A DNA stretch of 64,000 bases. It comes from Engraulis encrasicolus (Eukaryota; Chordata; Actinopteri; Clupeiformes; Engraulidae). The stretch lies in contig NC_085872.1 of the NCBI RefSeq assembly GCF_034702125.1, positions 28,427,634 to 28,491,633 of the forward strand, written 5' to 3'. Both the position numbers and the translations under genes were made by a program. Numbering within the stretch: the stretch's first letter is position 1; every line of letters starts with the position of its first letter. Under the pieces are notes generated by a model. The model saw only the letters and a list, made by a program, of their open reading frames with translations. It did not search any database and had not been told where the DNA came from. Shown piece by piece: positions 47,904 to 59,815 of this stretch.

Positions 47904-48701
47904 TTAATTCTTCAGACTCTGTCTATGCCGTGCAGATCCATAAATTCCAATAAGGTCGCTGCCACACCTTTCTGCTCTCTGTCTCCAAGTCTGAAAACAG
48001 AGAATATTTCTGAAGTCCATTAAGTCCAGCAGCATGGTTTGAAGGCCAATAAAAACATGTCTAGTGTTTGTTGACAGACCACATTTATGCATATGACATA
48101 AGGTAAATCTTCAATTTCAGAATTAATTATCATGAACACTTCATTGTGGAAACCCTCAGTCATAAATCTCACCTGTGACAGTTGAGGTTTAGGCACACAA
48201 TGGTCAAAGTCAGGACAGGCAATGCAGTCAATTTCTGGCTACAAAAGAGCAAAGCCAGACAATCACAGTCCTATTAAAAAAAATTAGGCTCAAGTTTACA
48301 GGATCAAATCACGTTTTCATGATACTTACTATGTGTGCTCCAGTCTGGACATGACAGTCTGGATGGTGGTGGAATTGTGCTGAAGTTTTCTTTGGGCATT
48401 TGGTTGGTTTCAGCTCTATTCGCAAATGTGCTCTGGGATGCTGCAATAAAAAAAAAATCAGTTGTTGGCCAAATTTATAATAAAGTATATAAAACATTGC
48501 TTAAATGATCACAAAGCATCATACCTCATCATGTGCCAGGCGTTGTGAATAATCTAAATGCATTTTGAAGTCGGACTTTTCGTTAGCTAATTTGATCAGG
48601 CGATTAATGATTTGCTTGTCATTGTCATTATAAGAATCCAGTCCACTAGCGGTAACCAGCAGGATTATGGAAGCAAACGTCAAAACTTCCAAAGTATTCA
48701 T
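47904..48701 (-). CDS. Small secreted six-cysteine protein, chemerin-like (copy B, intact and compact)
   Basis: Exons 48525-48701, 48330-48440, 48173-48238 and 47904-47990, all phase 0 with consensus donors (GTATGA, GTAAGT, GTGAGA), giving 146 aa. The signal peptide is MNTLEVLTFASIILLVTASG. Exon 2 carries KPTKCPKKTSAQFHHHPDC, exon 3 DCIACPDFDHCVPKPQLSQ, and exon 4 TWRQRAERCGSDLIGIYGSA and then RHRQSLKN. Six cysteines are in the family spacing. This is the most compact copy, with introns under 200 bp, so it shows the ancestral layout best. The polyadenylation signal is at 47817-47822 (TTTATT on plus). Identity as chemerin-like is inference; the gene model itself is well supported by conservation of every splice site across copies. 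Confidence 0.75.
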
Positions 48702-48779
48702 TTCTGTGAAAATCCTCAGATGTCAGAGCCACTGCTTGATTCACAACTAACTCAGAACTGGTGGTTTTACTGTCTTTTG

Positions 48780-48787
48780 TTGTGCAA
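48780..48787 (-). promoter_or_regulatory. C/EBP-like site upstream of copy B
   Basis: TTGCACAA on the minus strand, 79 bp upstream of the start codon, as in copies A and D. Confidence 0.4.
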
Positions 48788-48850
48788 CATCCAAATAAAT
48801 TTGCTATGTCATTCGGCTATAACAAACACTGAAATGTGAGTTGCTGAACA

Positions 48851-48930
<80 letters not shown>
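48851..48930. repeat. (AC)n microsatellite in unit B promoter region
   Basis: About 40 AC units at the position where units A, C and D also have AC repeats, about 150 bp upstream of the gene start. A further 120 bp precede a second tract at 49058-49128. Confidence 0.97.
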
Positions 48931-48932
<2 letters not shown>

Positions 48933-49055
48933 GTTTAGTAACTTTATTTGGATCGCAGCACATTAAAATAGCAATGATCATGCAGTTATTCAGTCCAATA
49001 TTTATGGATAAATATGGCATCTTCGTCTCCAAATGGACAAACTGCCTATAAAAGA

Positions 49056-49057
<2 letters not shown>

Positions 49058-49128
<71 letters not shown>
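49058..49128. repeat. (AC)n microsatellite
   Basis: About 35 AC units, separated from the first tract by a non-repetitive insert unique to unit B. Confidence 0.96.
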
Positions 49129-49129
<1 letters not shown>

Positions 49130-49456
49130 CTCAACTGACTTTTGGCAAAATAGATATTATCAGCGCTTAACTTCAGAGAAGAAATAGGCCTATAACAGTT
49201 GCATGGTTTCTTGTTATTCCCACCTATACTGTGCTTTGCAAATCCAGCAGAGATGCCCAAGTTCTTGTCAAGGACAGCCTTGAAGGAACACATCCAGACT
49301 CTCAGAGTGTCTCTATGACATAAACAAGTGATGCTCATAATCTCATTTGAAGAAAAAATAAAACCTGGCGGATGTGAGCCGGTAGTGTACCTGTAATGAC
49401 TCTCATGCCCCTTAACATGTGACTCCATTGTTATGTGGTATACTTTTACCTTAGTA

Positions 49457-49727
49457 TAGTGACTCTCAAACTTTTTCAGGACCACTTTGTCCCCCAAAAA
49501 ATATTCAGGGACCACCTCTCAACTGAATTGACAGTTGACGGGTGCTTATTCAGCACTGTTAATTTTGATACACATCCCTTACTTTTTATTCATGCCTTAT
49601 TGCGGTGAAAATATGACATATAATTTTACAAATAGCATATAGCCTTTTACTAGCTTGTCTTGGAAAAGTAGAAATCCCCCTGTGGACCACCTGAGCTCTG
49701 TCGCGGACCACACTTTGAGAATCACTG
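49457..49727. mobile_element. hAT-like MITE in unit B (271 bp)
   Basis: Ends TAGTGACTCTCAAAC and TTTGAGAATCACTG; flanks CCTTAGTA and GATTAGTA. The matching place in unit C (59845-59870) reads straight through as TTTTACTTCAGTAGAATTTAAG, so the empty site is visible. Same family as 30789-31095. Confidence 0.88.
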
Positions 49728-50805
49728 GATTAGTAGAATTTAAGCTAGTAAAGATATTTTTACCTGAGGCCCTACAATTTTTCTGTACTCTTTCCACCTC
49801 TGCCCTATTTAGTCCATCGAGCCCTTTTGTCTGAGTTGTCTGCAATGCAGAGTGGTCCGCACCTATTTTGTAATATGTAAAGTGCTTTCTTTTTTATAGT
49901 TGCACATTGAGAGTCTACTGCTAAAGAAAGGAAATCTAAAATAACAAAAGGAAGAATTACAATTTCTATTAACTGATGCTTGAAAAAGTGTATTCACACA
50001 GGGAAATGTGATTTTACAGACTGATTCCACATACTGTAATTTAGTTTGAGGTGTACTGAAGTGTTTTTGGTGTTCCCAGATATTATTTTAACCCTGTGAA
50101 ACCTGAACCATGAAAGCAATGAGAGAAAATTATATTTTTTTGGAATTTGCTTCAATATTGGTCCCTTATAAGAAATGTTAAAAAAAAAATCAAAATTTTG
50201 TTAAGGTCACTGAGATATTTGATGCATCATATATGATGCATCAGGCTTTAAAGGGAATGAAAATTCCAATTTCATGACCATTGAAAAATGACTTTTAATG
50301 CATTTGCATCTTTTTTTTAATTTAAAAAAGTTGTCAGACAATTTAATTTGAGGATTATCTTTAAATATTTAGTGAGATCCTGCCATTTTTTTAAGCCTAT
50401 CCTTGTTTTAGCAGGACCATATTTTACATTTCCCACAGCCTGGTTGGGTAATTTTTTAAAATCTATGTAAAAACATAGCTGATCAAATGCTTAACAACCT
50501 ATTTATGAGTGTAATATAGATCATTATTCATTTTTGATGTGTAATTTGAATATATGGGTCCATTACTACAATTGGACCATTTCTCCATTCACTTCAATGC
50601 ATTTTTTACGAGATCATAATTTCAACATTTTGCATTACATTTTCAAAATCGCAAGTAAAACGTGTTTCTTAAGGCAATATCTTTGTCTTGAAGTAAAACA
50701 ACTTGTGTGTTTTGTTAAACGATCGTCGTGGTATGCTTTGTAAGTTTCCCTATGGAGCAAATGCATTGATGGCTGACTTCCTGCTACCGCCGGATGGTGC
50801 TTAGG

Positions 50806-52531
50806 CCTTGTAGCAACCCAATGTAAGTAGGCTGCCGGATGTGAGTGCCCGGATATCCGCCCGAGTATTTACGTCTATTTTACCTCAGCTACTCGATTTC
50901 GGTCGTGTATTTACGACAGTTTAACCTCAGCTACTTGATTTCGGTCCGATTTGAGTCTGACTGAAGATGGAAGGGACATAGTGCGTAAAGAGCCCACAGC
51001 ACATCGCCGTTTCGGCGACACCAGAGAGTTCCTTGATCTCCCAATCAAAAGAATAGGCCCGGTGACCAATAACATCAAAATAATAAAAAAAAATAATAAA
51101 ATGAAATTATAACTTAAATCCGAATTGATTTGGGTGTGAAAATTAAACTGCCTCAACCGGGCACCCAAAGGGCATCAAAAGATAACGGCGTTACTTTCTC
51201 GTCTGCATTATTTTGTTTTTATTATCCAGGAGGACTGAGCTGAAAACTGCAGCAGTCACCTTGCACAGTTCTAGCTGCTCTGAAGCACGTGCGTGTCTAA
51301 GCAAATCATCCTGCCCATTCGCAATGTTAAATAAAAGGTTTTGCACAAGACTATAGCCTAAAATAGATACACTGTCACAGACAGAATAGCCCGTTTCGGA
51401 AGGCATTAAAGTCACGAGTTTACCCAGTCTAAATGTAGTTTAGTTTCTGGAAGTTTCTGAGTTTTACTCCTTACATTAGTGAAACATAACATCAGGATAT
51501 CCTACAAGTTAAAAGAATATCTGGGCATATCCTTCTCTCTGAGTTGGAAAACAGCAGCTATGCCGCATATTTTGTAGGCTAGTTATTATTTGGTGGTGCA
51601 AAAACAACACGCGAAACCATGCCGCATATTGTGCCATTATTGGTGATGCCGAAACAACAAAGCCAGATTGGTGACTAGAGCCTGCCTAGTAACCTACATT
51701 TAGACATAGCCTACTCATTTTATTGTGCCATGTACATTTAAAAGTGGCTGTGGAGAATTAAACTGGGCGCTGAATACTGAATATTGGAGCCATTCTCCCT
51801 CCGTGTCTAGATACAGTCAGAGGCGCGCGCACGCTCTTATTTCTGTATAAAAATATCCTAAATCCTATCCTATCCTATCCTATCCTTTCTGTATGAAAAT
51901 ATCCTAAAACGGTCACAACATCAGAGGACCTTCGTGGTGGAGGATAGCCTACTTGCGGCGGGGGCCGAGACCGAGTTGTTACGGGACACTCTTAATATTA
52001 TTGAAGGGACAGACCATGCTCGATACTTTACCCGGTCTAAATGTAGCACTCGAAAAGTTATGCCGCATATTGTGCAGATTATTTGGTGATGCCAACCACA
52101 CGTGAAACTAGGCACATTGGAGACTACAGCCTATAATTTAGACATAGCCTATTCATTTGATTGTGCTACGTAAACTTAAAAGTGTCAATACAAAATCAAA
52201 CGGGACGCTGAAATATTGGAGCCAGTAACTTCGTGTCCGGTGGGTATTGTGCAGATGTGTGTGCGCGCGCGCACAACTAATTTCTCTACCATCTCTCTGC
52301 TCATCAAGCCTCCGATCTCCAAAAAGACACAGGCACTCAGGATAACTGTTTACGAGAGCTGTTTAAATAATGTGATGCACGTTCTTCATGACACAGCGCG
52401 ACTCACATAGGGTAGCTGTGGTGCCGCAAAGCATTCCTGATGGTGGAAATGAATGCAAATGCACGCAGATACTCGGGCGGATATCCGGGCACTCACATCC
52501 GGCAGCTTACTTACATTGGGTTGCTACAGGG
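50806..52531. mobile_element. Long-TIR transposon-like element with internal duplications (about 1.7 kb)
   Basis: The left end reads TGTAGCAACCCAATGTAAGT and then GGATGTGAGTGCCCGGATAT; the right end is its near-exact complement, giving inverted repeats of about 60 bp. Inside, a roughly 165-bp block containing ATGCCGCATATTGTGC and TTTAGACATAGCCTA occurs twice (about 51600-51790 and 52060-52225). A 41-bp block with CCTCAGCTACT.GATTTCGGTC is repeated in tandem at 50863-50945. No coding sequence recognised. Confidence 0.8.
51860..51887. repeat. (TATCC)n short tandem repeat
   Basis: About five TATCC units in the long-TIR element. Confidence 0.85.
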
Positions 52532-54023
52532 CATCAGGCATAGAGGTAGAAAATAACACTAGAGAGGACCCCGCCCCCCTTTTTACGGCAATCTGTAGCG
52601 GCCATTATCTGTAGGTAGATCAGAGAAATGGAAATTAACGGAGAACGAGGCTCACCTCTGTCAAAAATGGCTTAATCATGTGAAAATGTCCATCAACACA
52701 CTATACAAGGACAATAGTTGAAGTGTGTTGCTAACTATGTTCATAAAATATATTATTTGATTTTTAAATGTATTTTATCGACTCATATGATTTAAGTAGA
52801 TATTTAGCCTGACATTTCAAATCTGGTCTTTGATTAAAGTGTTACTTCATATCTACACAGTTTTAGTTAATTTCTTGACAGGGGTGGGCGTGTTCTCCAT
52901 TGACTTGCATTGGGAGGGAAAGTGGAAAACAGCGATCCTAGCGGTTACGTTCCAAACACCAGGGTGATCCTATTGAAACTCCCATAGACAAGTCATTTTT
53001 CAGCGTACGCAATAGCATGAACTACTACCTGTGAAAATCTCAAGTCATTTTTTGCCCTTTTAAGAAAAATAGAAATTGTGCCAATCTGGTCGGAAACGGA
53101 CTACAGCTCCCAGCATGCTGTGCTTCGCGCCTCGTTGACAACACAGAGAAACAAATGAACGCGAACGAACGCAAGTTCTTCGCATATCTTCACATTCTTG
53201 TAATCCTATGAGTTCCACATTGTCTTCTTACTACACATATATACACACGATCATTTTGGTATGGTTTTAAATTCTCTAGTAGATATGATGGCTTCTGTGG
53301 TGACGAGTAACCACTAAAGCTAGATTTATGCTTCGCTCGCATAGAATCTGCGTCCGTCCGTTTTCTGTCTATGCGAGTCCACGCCCCCCTCTCAGAGGCT
53401 CTGCGCCCGTCGTCTAGCGCCTCGAAAAAATTCTAACTATCCGTCGGACGGACGCGGAGTACGCAGACAAAAAGGCACTATGATTGGTCGTCTCGCTACT
53501 TCCTTGTTCTGTTCTTGTGGCAGCGCAATGCCAGTAGTTTGCGAGAGCAGAGCTGTATTCTGTTAAAAACTTTATTAATGCCTTGTGTGTAAATGTGTGT
53601 AAATACACGAAGCTAAGCTAAGTAACAAACAATGCATCAGTTGAACACTCGTGGCACAATGCCTGCGGTTTTACTACCGTTCCTCCACCGAATGTAAACA
53701 CACATCGGCAGAATCAACTGTCTTTACATGCTTGCATTTTCTGCTCGTGAAAACAGACTGGGTATGTCAAATAATGATACCACTGCATTGCCTTTGCAAT
53801 TTGTGTGAAAATACCTAGCTAACCGGGATAGAAAGCAACATTGCTTAATAATGACCGCAGTGCTTACAATGTAGTGAAAGTAGCCTAATCGCGCAATTTC
53901 AAATGTGGCTGGCAACGAGACCTCGGACCTCGCAGAGCTCGCAGATGCATGAATACAAAATTGGTTCGTGGCCACTCCCACGCGACTTTTCACGCTCGCA
54001 GTTGCTGAAGTCTAATCTAACCT
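52532..54023. other. Interior of the 6.9-kb insertion; nothing recognised
   Basis: No open frame with a recognisable domain. A word TAGATTTATGCTTCGCTCGC near 53321 resembles the terminus of some fish hAT repeats, but I did not find its partner end. Confidence 0.4.
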
Positions 54024-55339
54024 TAAGGCTGTAACGATACACCCAACCCACGATTCGGTTTGCATCACGATATATGACCCACGGTTCGATACGCCCCACG
54101 ATTTATTTTTTTAAAGGAAAAAAATTATTTAAAAAATAATAAATGTAAAAAATTATGCAATGAAAAAGAGATCATACATATATGATTTCTTTTTCATTTA
54201 CCTGCCTACATTAATTTTGTAGGTCTAGGCCTAGATATTGCAGATATATCACTGCAATCTGTTCCCCAAGTGTTGACATCAAAGCAGAACACAGACAAAT
54301 AAGGGATGTTCACCAAGGGAAAATATGCTTATTAATAATAGGGTTAGATCACATCATGCTGAGATGCATGAGAGGGTGTGTGTGTGAGAGGGAGAAAGAA
54401 GGGTCAGGGTTCCAATAGGTAGCCTATAACAACTGTCTCACATTATCAAACATTATCTAATTAATATCCAAACATTAACTGAAAACAACACTGGTCATAT
54501 TTTGTCAGGAAACATGTTGTAGGCTATTAAGTTACTTACAGAAATGCAACACTTAATTTTGATGATTAATGTTTTTGTAACTTTTTTGATCGTGCAGCAG
54601 CGCGCACACGACAAACAAAACTCGAAATGAACCTCGGTTATGTTCTCACTATGCAACATGCACGTTGTCCTTTGTTTGGTTTTGTGATTTGACATTTTGT
54701 CAAGAGCGCGCATGGATGCAGAGGCTGAAATGGAGCATGTTTTCGCTAGGCTGGCGGTCAATGCGGGGAAGAAATGCTGCTTAGATATCCACATCGACCT
54801 CAACGTTCGCCCGACTTACGACACTCCCTTATTAGAGCGTGGCGATTTCAGGCTGGTGTAAGAATTTGGGCAGGCGGAGCATCTCGCTCTCTCGCTCTCT
54901 TTCTCTCTCTCTGTCCGCTCAACGTCTATCTCCTCTAAACATACAACGGCGCATGCATGAGTAAAATACGTCTTCACACCTTTGATAAAGCCTTCTTGGT
55001 CTGTTGTTCATTTCTGTGCTTTACCTTCCGACGTTTGCCCAAGTTTTTCGTCTCGCGGAGTTTGCTCAGGCAATGGATGACAACAGATGCACGTGCTGGT
55101 TGGACGGAACATTTTATAAGAGAGATGGGTGAATGGAAGTGTTACTCGCAAATGTGCGCGCCCCTTTTCTACTTGTCTTTTTTAAGCGCATGCAAATATG
55201 CCTGTATCCTGCTGTTTTCTAGACTGAGGGGTAAACTTGGAAAGGGCGCATCGCGATTCTGCGAGGAAGGGTCGCGATAGGGGTTCGTGGGTCTGCGTAC
55301 CGCGATCCCTCGGTTCGATGCAATATCGTTACAGCCTTA
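54024..55339. mobile_element. hAT-like non-autonomous element (1316 bp)
   Basis: Ends TAAGGCTGTAACGAT and ATCGTTACAGCCTTA are perfect inverted repeats, with ACGATTCGGTT-type subterminal words at both ends. Internal frames are short. Flanks (CTAACC and GTAACC) suggest but do not prove a target duplication. Confidence 0.8.
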
Positions 55340-57004
55340 GTAACCACCTCTCTGGCTCATGTTTGGCTATGCTAATTTGGCTATGCTAATTACATGGAGT
55401 AAACAAGCCACACATGCCAGTCAGTGTAGTTCTGTATTAGCTTTTTAAAGAATATTAAAATCAGCTCAGATCAGTGAAAAACCGAACATTTTACCACCTG
55501 ATTCGATAAAACGGGCCAACATGCCCATAATATGACTGCCACTACTTCTACTTCGTCGTCAGGGCCGAGATGTAATTTTTCAAAGAAAAAAAACATTCAT
55601 TTGTTGCAGGGGGTTGGAACGTTGCCAGCAGGGGGCGATGAGATTACTTTCCCTCCCTATACTCATGAACGGCGTGACGTTTTCCATGTGCGTTACGCCC
55701 ATTTGTGGGGGAAAACAACACATGCAAGTCAATTGGTGATGTTGGGGATTAATAAACGAAAGATACGGACCTGTAGACTAGCGTTGTTCACGCGCAACGT
55801 GCCGAAAACGTGTTGCGTTGCCGGTTGTTAAAATAATATAGCCAAACAGCCGTGGCTGAAGCATGGAATGTGTTCATTTAGGCTAGCCAATGTAGCATGT
55901 AAGTCAATAAGCCCATACGACTTTGTTGCTGACGACCAACGTTGACGGAACCATGTGAGCGAGAACTTGTTGTCACGATGTGGGTGTTATTAAATACAGC
56001 GCATTTGCAGTCGGCCACAAATATGAACGAGACGATGAGCTCGCACCGGTTTGCTCTACTAACACACCACGTGTGAGGAGTGGGGGGACAGGCAGTGAGG
56101 AGGAGCTGAAGTGGGGACCTGCGCAAACTTGTGTAGAGGTGTGAGACAAGACCCATATACACACGTGAGTGAGTTGTTGACCAACCAGTTAATGGGCGCG
56201 TGACCTCGGAGGCAGTCCGCCGACGAGCGTTGAAGGGGATAAGCAACTGCAGAGGTTGCAAGATCTGACTGCAGCCGCATTCATCCCGCGATAGTTTTAC
56301 ACCATGTGACATGTCACCTCGTCAACGCAACGTCGACGAAATTTCGAAGTTTGACAGGAAATCTAACCGTCATGCAGCATTTTCCATCCAGGGTGCATTG
56401 CTGTCTAAATGCGCATACATGCGTTGACACATCTCGAATGCACCTAATGAGACATTCGGTTTGTTTTCACCCATAAAGGGGCGTAACGCAAATTTAAGAG
56501 CAAAGTACCCGGATGACCGTTCATGCCTGAAAGTACCTACACTACCTACGGAAGTTGGGAAGCTCCAGCTGCCATTTCCCAGTGCTGTCGCAAATTGCTG
56601 TGTCTTCTCTAGTGTTATTTTCTACCTCTATGGTCTCATCAGTTTTAGCACGATCTCTCTGCAACACGGTGTCAAAATATAAACTCTTCCTTGATTAATT
56701 GCACAAAGCAAGTGTTCAAATTAAAGGATGTAGAGTTATATTTCGGAAATTTGTACACAAACCTTTTGCACTTTGTCGATATCTCAGTGTCGATCAGGGA
56801 AACCGCTTCTACTCCATTTTTGCATTTTTCGCCGAGCTGTGATCAACTTGTTGTTGACCGCTGCTCTCTTGTGGCGGTTTCCGCGTACTGCAGGACGTTT
56901 GGAAATGACACGCAGGATGTTTTTGAGATGGATTTTTTTTTGTGTCAGCGTGGAGAGGGCTTTGAATTTGATGCATCATAGATGATGCATCCGGCGCGAT
57001 AGGG
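55340..57004. other. Right part of the 6.9-kb insertion; weak open frames only
   Basis: A plus-strand frame at 55532-55831 ends NVPKTCCVAGC, reminiscent of a THAP-type start, but no further domain follows. Frames at 56461-56682 and 56691-56981 have no recognised motif. A CCAGCAGGGGGCG word at 55625-55637 fits a CTCF core motif. Confidence 0.4.
55625..55637 (+). promoter_or_regulatory. CTCF-like motif
   Basis: CCAGCAGGGGGCG agrees closely with the vertebrate CTCF core. It lies inside the repeat-derived insertion between copies B and C. A single motif match; occupancy unknown. Confidence 0.35.
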
Positions 57005-57237
57005 TTAAGTAGTATAGGTGTATCAAACTGCCTCATACTTGGCGCAGCTGCTTAAAATGGTACACGATGCATAATGGCAATCCATTATATAACATTCACC
57101 ACAATACATCAGGAACATGAAGACAGGTGGTTTATTTTTTCTGTTGCTACTTTATTGTTATTTGAAATCAGCGTAACATATGAAGAAGATGTGGTAGTGA
57201 AAAAATAATGATCCAGACCACATTACACAGTTGGATT

Positions 57238-58070
57238 TTAGGATTTCAAAACAGATGGCCCATGAACTTCAACTGTTCCATAAATGTGGTCACCACACGC
57301 TTCTGCTCTCCTTCTCCAAGTCTGAAAACAGAGAATATTTCTTAAGTCCACTAAGTCCAGCAACATGCATTTGAAGGCCAAAGAAAACAAGCATTTGCTG
57401 AAGAATGAATAAAAATAAAACAAGAAGTGTGCAAAGGTTTTGGGACACATTTATGTATATGACATGGGTGAATGTTCAATTTCAGACTTATCTAAACTAA
57501 ATTCTTGAAACTTCACCGTGGAAACCCTCAGCCATGAATCTCACCTGTTTCAGGTGCCTTTTAGGCACACACTCAGCAAAGTCAGGGCAGGCAATGCAGT
57601 CAATTTCTGGCTAAGAAGAGCAAAGCAAGACAATCACAGTCCTATTAAAAAAATGAAATGAAATATTTATAAGATCAAATCACATTTTCATGATTTCTAT
57701 GTGTGCTCCAGTCTGGACATGACATTCTGGATGATGGTGGAAGTCTGCTGAAGTTTTCTTTGGGCATTTGGTTGGTTTCAGCTCTATTCGCAAATGTGCT
57801 CTGGGATGCTGCAATTATTTAAAAAAAAACGGTGTTGGCCAATTTTATAATAAACTATATAAAACATTGCCTCTAAATGATCACAAAAGCATCATACCTC
57901 ATGATGTGCCACGCGTTGTGAATAATTCAAATGCATCCTGAAGTGAGCTAACTTTTCATTAGCTAATTTGATCAGGCTATTACTGTAATGATTTGCTTGT
58001 CATTATCATTATAAGAATCAAGTCCCGCCATGATCATGGAAGCAAACGCCAGAACTCCCAGAACATTCAT
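57238..58070 (-). pseudogene. Chemerin-like copy C, disrupted
   Basis: All four exons are recognisable: 57898-58070, 57698-57808, 57545-57610 and 57238-57321. Three lesions are visible. Part of the signal peptide (the VTAS region) is deleted. Five extra bases (ACAGT) in the helix region, after CAAATCATT, shift the frame to an early TGA. The exon 2 donor is lost, with GAAAT in place of GTAAG. Exons 2 to 4 otherwise stay open and keep the cysteines (KPTKCPKKTSADFHHHPEC; DCIACPDFAEC; TWRRRAEACGDHIYG). The polyadenylation word is at 57151-57156. Confidence 0.82.
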
Positions 58071-58242
58071 TTCTGTGTAAATCCTCAGATGTTGTCACTT
58101 TTGATTCACAACTAACTCAGAACTGACGGTTTAACTGTCTGTCCTTGTGCAACTTCCAATTAATTTGCTATGCCATTTAGCTATAGGAAACAAACGCTGA
58201 TCCTTGAGTTGCTGAATGCACACACACACACACAGACACACA

Positions 58243-58293
<51 letters not shown>

Positions 58294-58924
58294 CCCAACG
58301 TCACTGACTTTTGGTAAAATAGATATGATCGCTTAACTTCAAAGAAGAAGGTCTATAGCTGTTGCATGGTTTGTTGTGATTCCCAATACTGTGCTTTGCA
58401 AAGTCAGCAGAGAGGTCCAAGTTTTTCTCAAGGACAGCCTTGAGTGAACACATCCAGACTCTCAGAGTGTCTCTATGACAAACAAGTGACGCTCATAATC
58501 TCATTTGAAGAAAAAATAAAACCTGGCGGATGTGAAGCACACATATAACAGACATTTTTTTTTTTACATGAATACTTACCACCACCATTACTTTCTAAGT
58601 GTTCAGTATGACTGTGAAAGGGGGATCTTGTCCATGGTCCATTTGCATTTTCAGAAATGTGCATCTTTAGCTGCAAAACCTACTGTACTTTGATCATACT
58701 AGTAAATATTAGTTCATTATTGAATAAAAAAGTAAGGAAAAGATCAAATTCGGCAGTACAGCACAGTTCCAATGAGCAGCATATTTGCAATACCTACTCT
58801 GGCCACCATCTTACACAGTGCACCTTTAAGGGGGCCCAAAATTCCAATTTTTCATGGTGCCCAAAATTTCTGGCGGTGCCACTGGCCCAGAGACCAGTAG
58901 TGTAATGACTCTCATACCCCTTAA
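58071..58924. other. Unit C upstream region
   Basis: It holds the duplicated promoter block (TTGTGCAA at 58145-58152), an AC microsatellite at 58217-58291, and the conserved block with CTTTGCAAAGTC. A 350-bp stretch (about 58535-58900) is unique to this unit and contains CACCTTTAAGGGGGCCC-type repeat DNA. Confidence 0.6.
58217..58291. repeat. (AC)n microsatellite in unit C
   Basis: About 35 AC units with GACAC interruptions, at the same relative place as in units A, B and D. Confidence 0.95.
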
Positions 58925-59815
58925 AGGATTTATCCGGAGTTGGAACAAGTTTGCCTGATTTTTGCATGTTTGGGATGAAATACAGTCACTCTAGAGCAAA
59001 ATCAAGGCAAAAGGATGCGTTTTGAGAAAGTTTGATAATATCACGTTAGCCTCGTTAGCCATATCAGCTATGCAATATGAAAGATGCGGGCATCGTTTTT
59101 CGGCGGTTACACACATTTCAAAAACACAACATTTTAAAGTCTTGCACAGCTCAAAACAACGTCACACTTACCTCGTAATATGTTGAGGGTATCCACACAT
59201 AAACCAAAGTGTCCAAAGTCCTTCATGTATTCTTGAAAGGTCTGCAGAATGTGTTTTGTGAAGCTGCTACCTTGAGAATATCTTAATTACGGTCAAGACA
59301 ACTATTTGACACTAAAGCCCACCAAGTAGATTGCCGAGTGCGTCGCACCATCAGCTATGATTATTTCCATAGCGAGTAACCACAGCTGATGGTGCGACGC
59401 ACTCGGCAATCTACTTGGTGGACTTTAGTGTCAAATAGTTGTCTTGACCATAATTTAGATATTCTCAAGGTAGTAGCTTCACAAAACACATTCTGCAGAC
59501 CTTTCAAGAATACATGAAGGACTTTGGACACTTTGGTTTATGTGTGGATACCCTCAACATATTACGAGGTAAGTGTGACGTTGTTTTGAGCTGTGCAAGA
59601 CTTTAAAATGTTGTGTTTTTGAAATGTGTGTAACCGCCGAAAAACGATGCCCGCATCTTTCATATTGCATAGCTGATATGGCTAACGAGGCTAACGTGAT
59701 ATTATCAAACTTTCTCAAAACGCATCCTTTTGCCTTGATTTTGCTCTAGAGTGACTGTATTTCATCCCAAACATGCAAAAATCAGGCAAACTTGTTCCAA
59801 CTCCGGATAAATCCT
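58925..59815. mobile_element. 891-bp near-perfect palindrome inserted at TTAA
   Basis: Two 432-bp arms (58925-59356 and 59384-59815) are reverse complements with only a few mismatches, around a 27-nt loop. Ends read AGGATTTATCCGGAG and its complement. TTAA flanks both sides (58921-58924 and 59816-59819). Unit B shows the empty site as CCCCTTAACATGTGACTCC near 49409. A TTAA duplication points to a piggyBac or Kolobok-type mobile element. Confidence 0.93.

Larger units (their letters stand above)
50092..57004. mobile_element. 6.9-kb TTAA-flanked insertion (piggyBac-like ends) with nested elements
   Basis: TTAA stands at 50088-50091 and 57005-57008. The insert begins CCCTGTGAAACC and ends CGCGATAGGG. 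The unit sequence GTGTTCC...AGTATAGGTGTAT is continuous across this place in other units. Both ends carry a GATGCATCAT...ATGATGCATC motif (50221-50245 and 56969-56991). No transposase is recognisable. Nested inside are a long-TIR element (50806-52531) and a hAT element (54024-55339). Whether this is one transposon or a composite is not settled. Confidence 0.65.
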
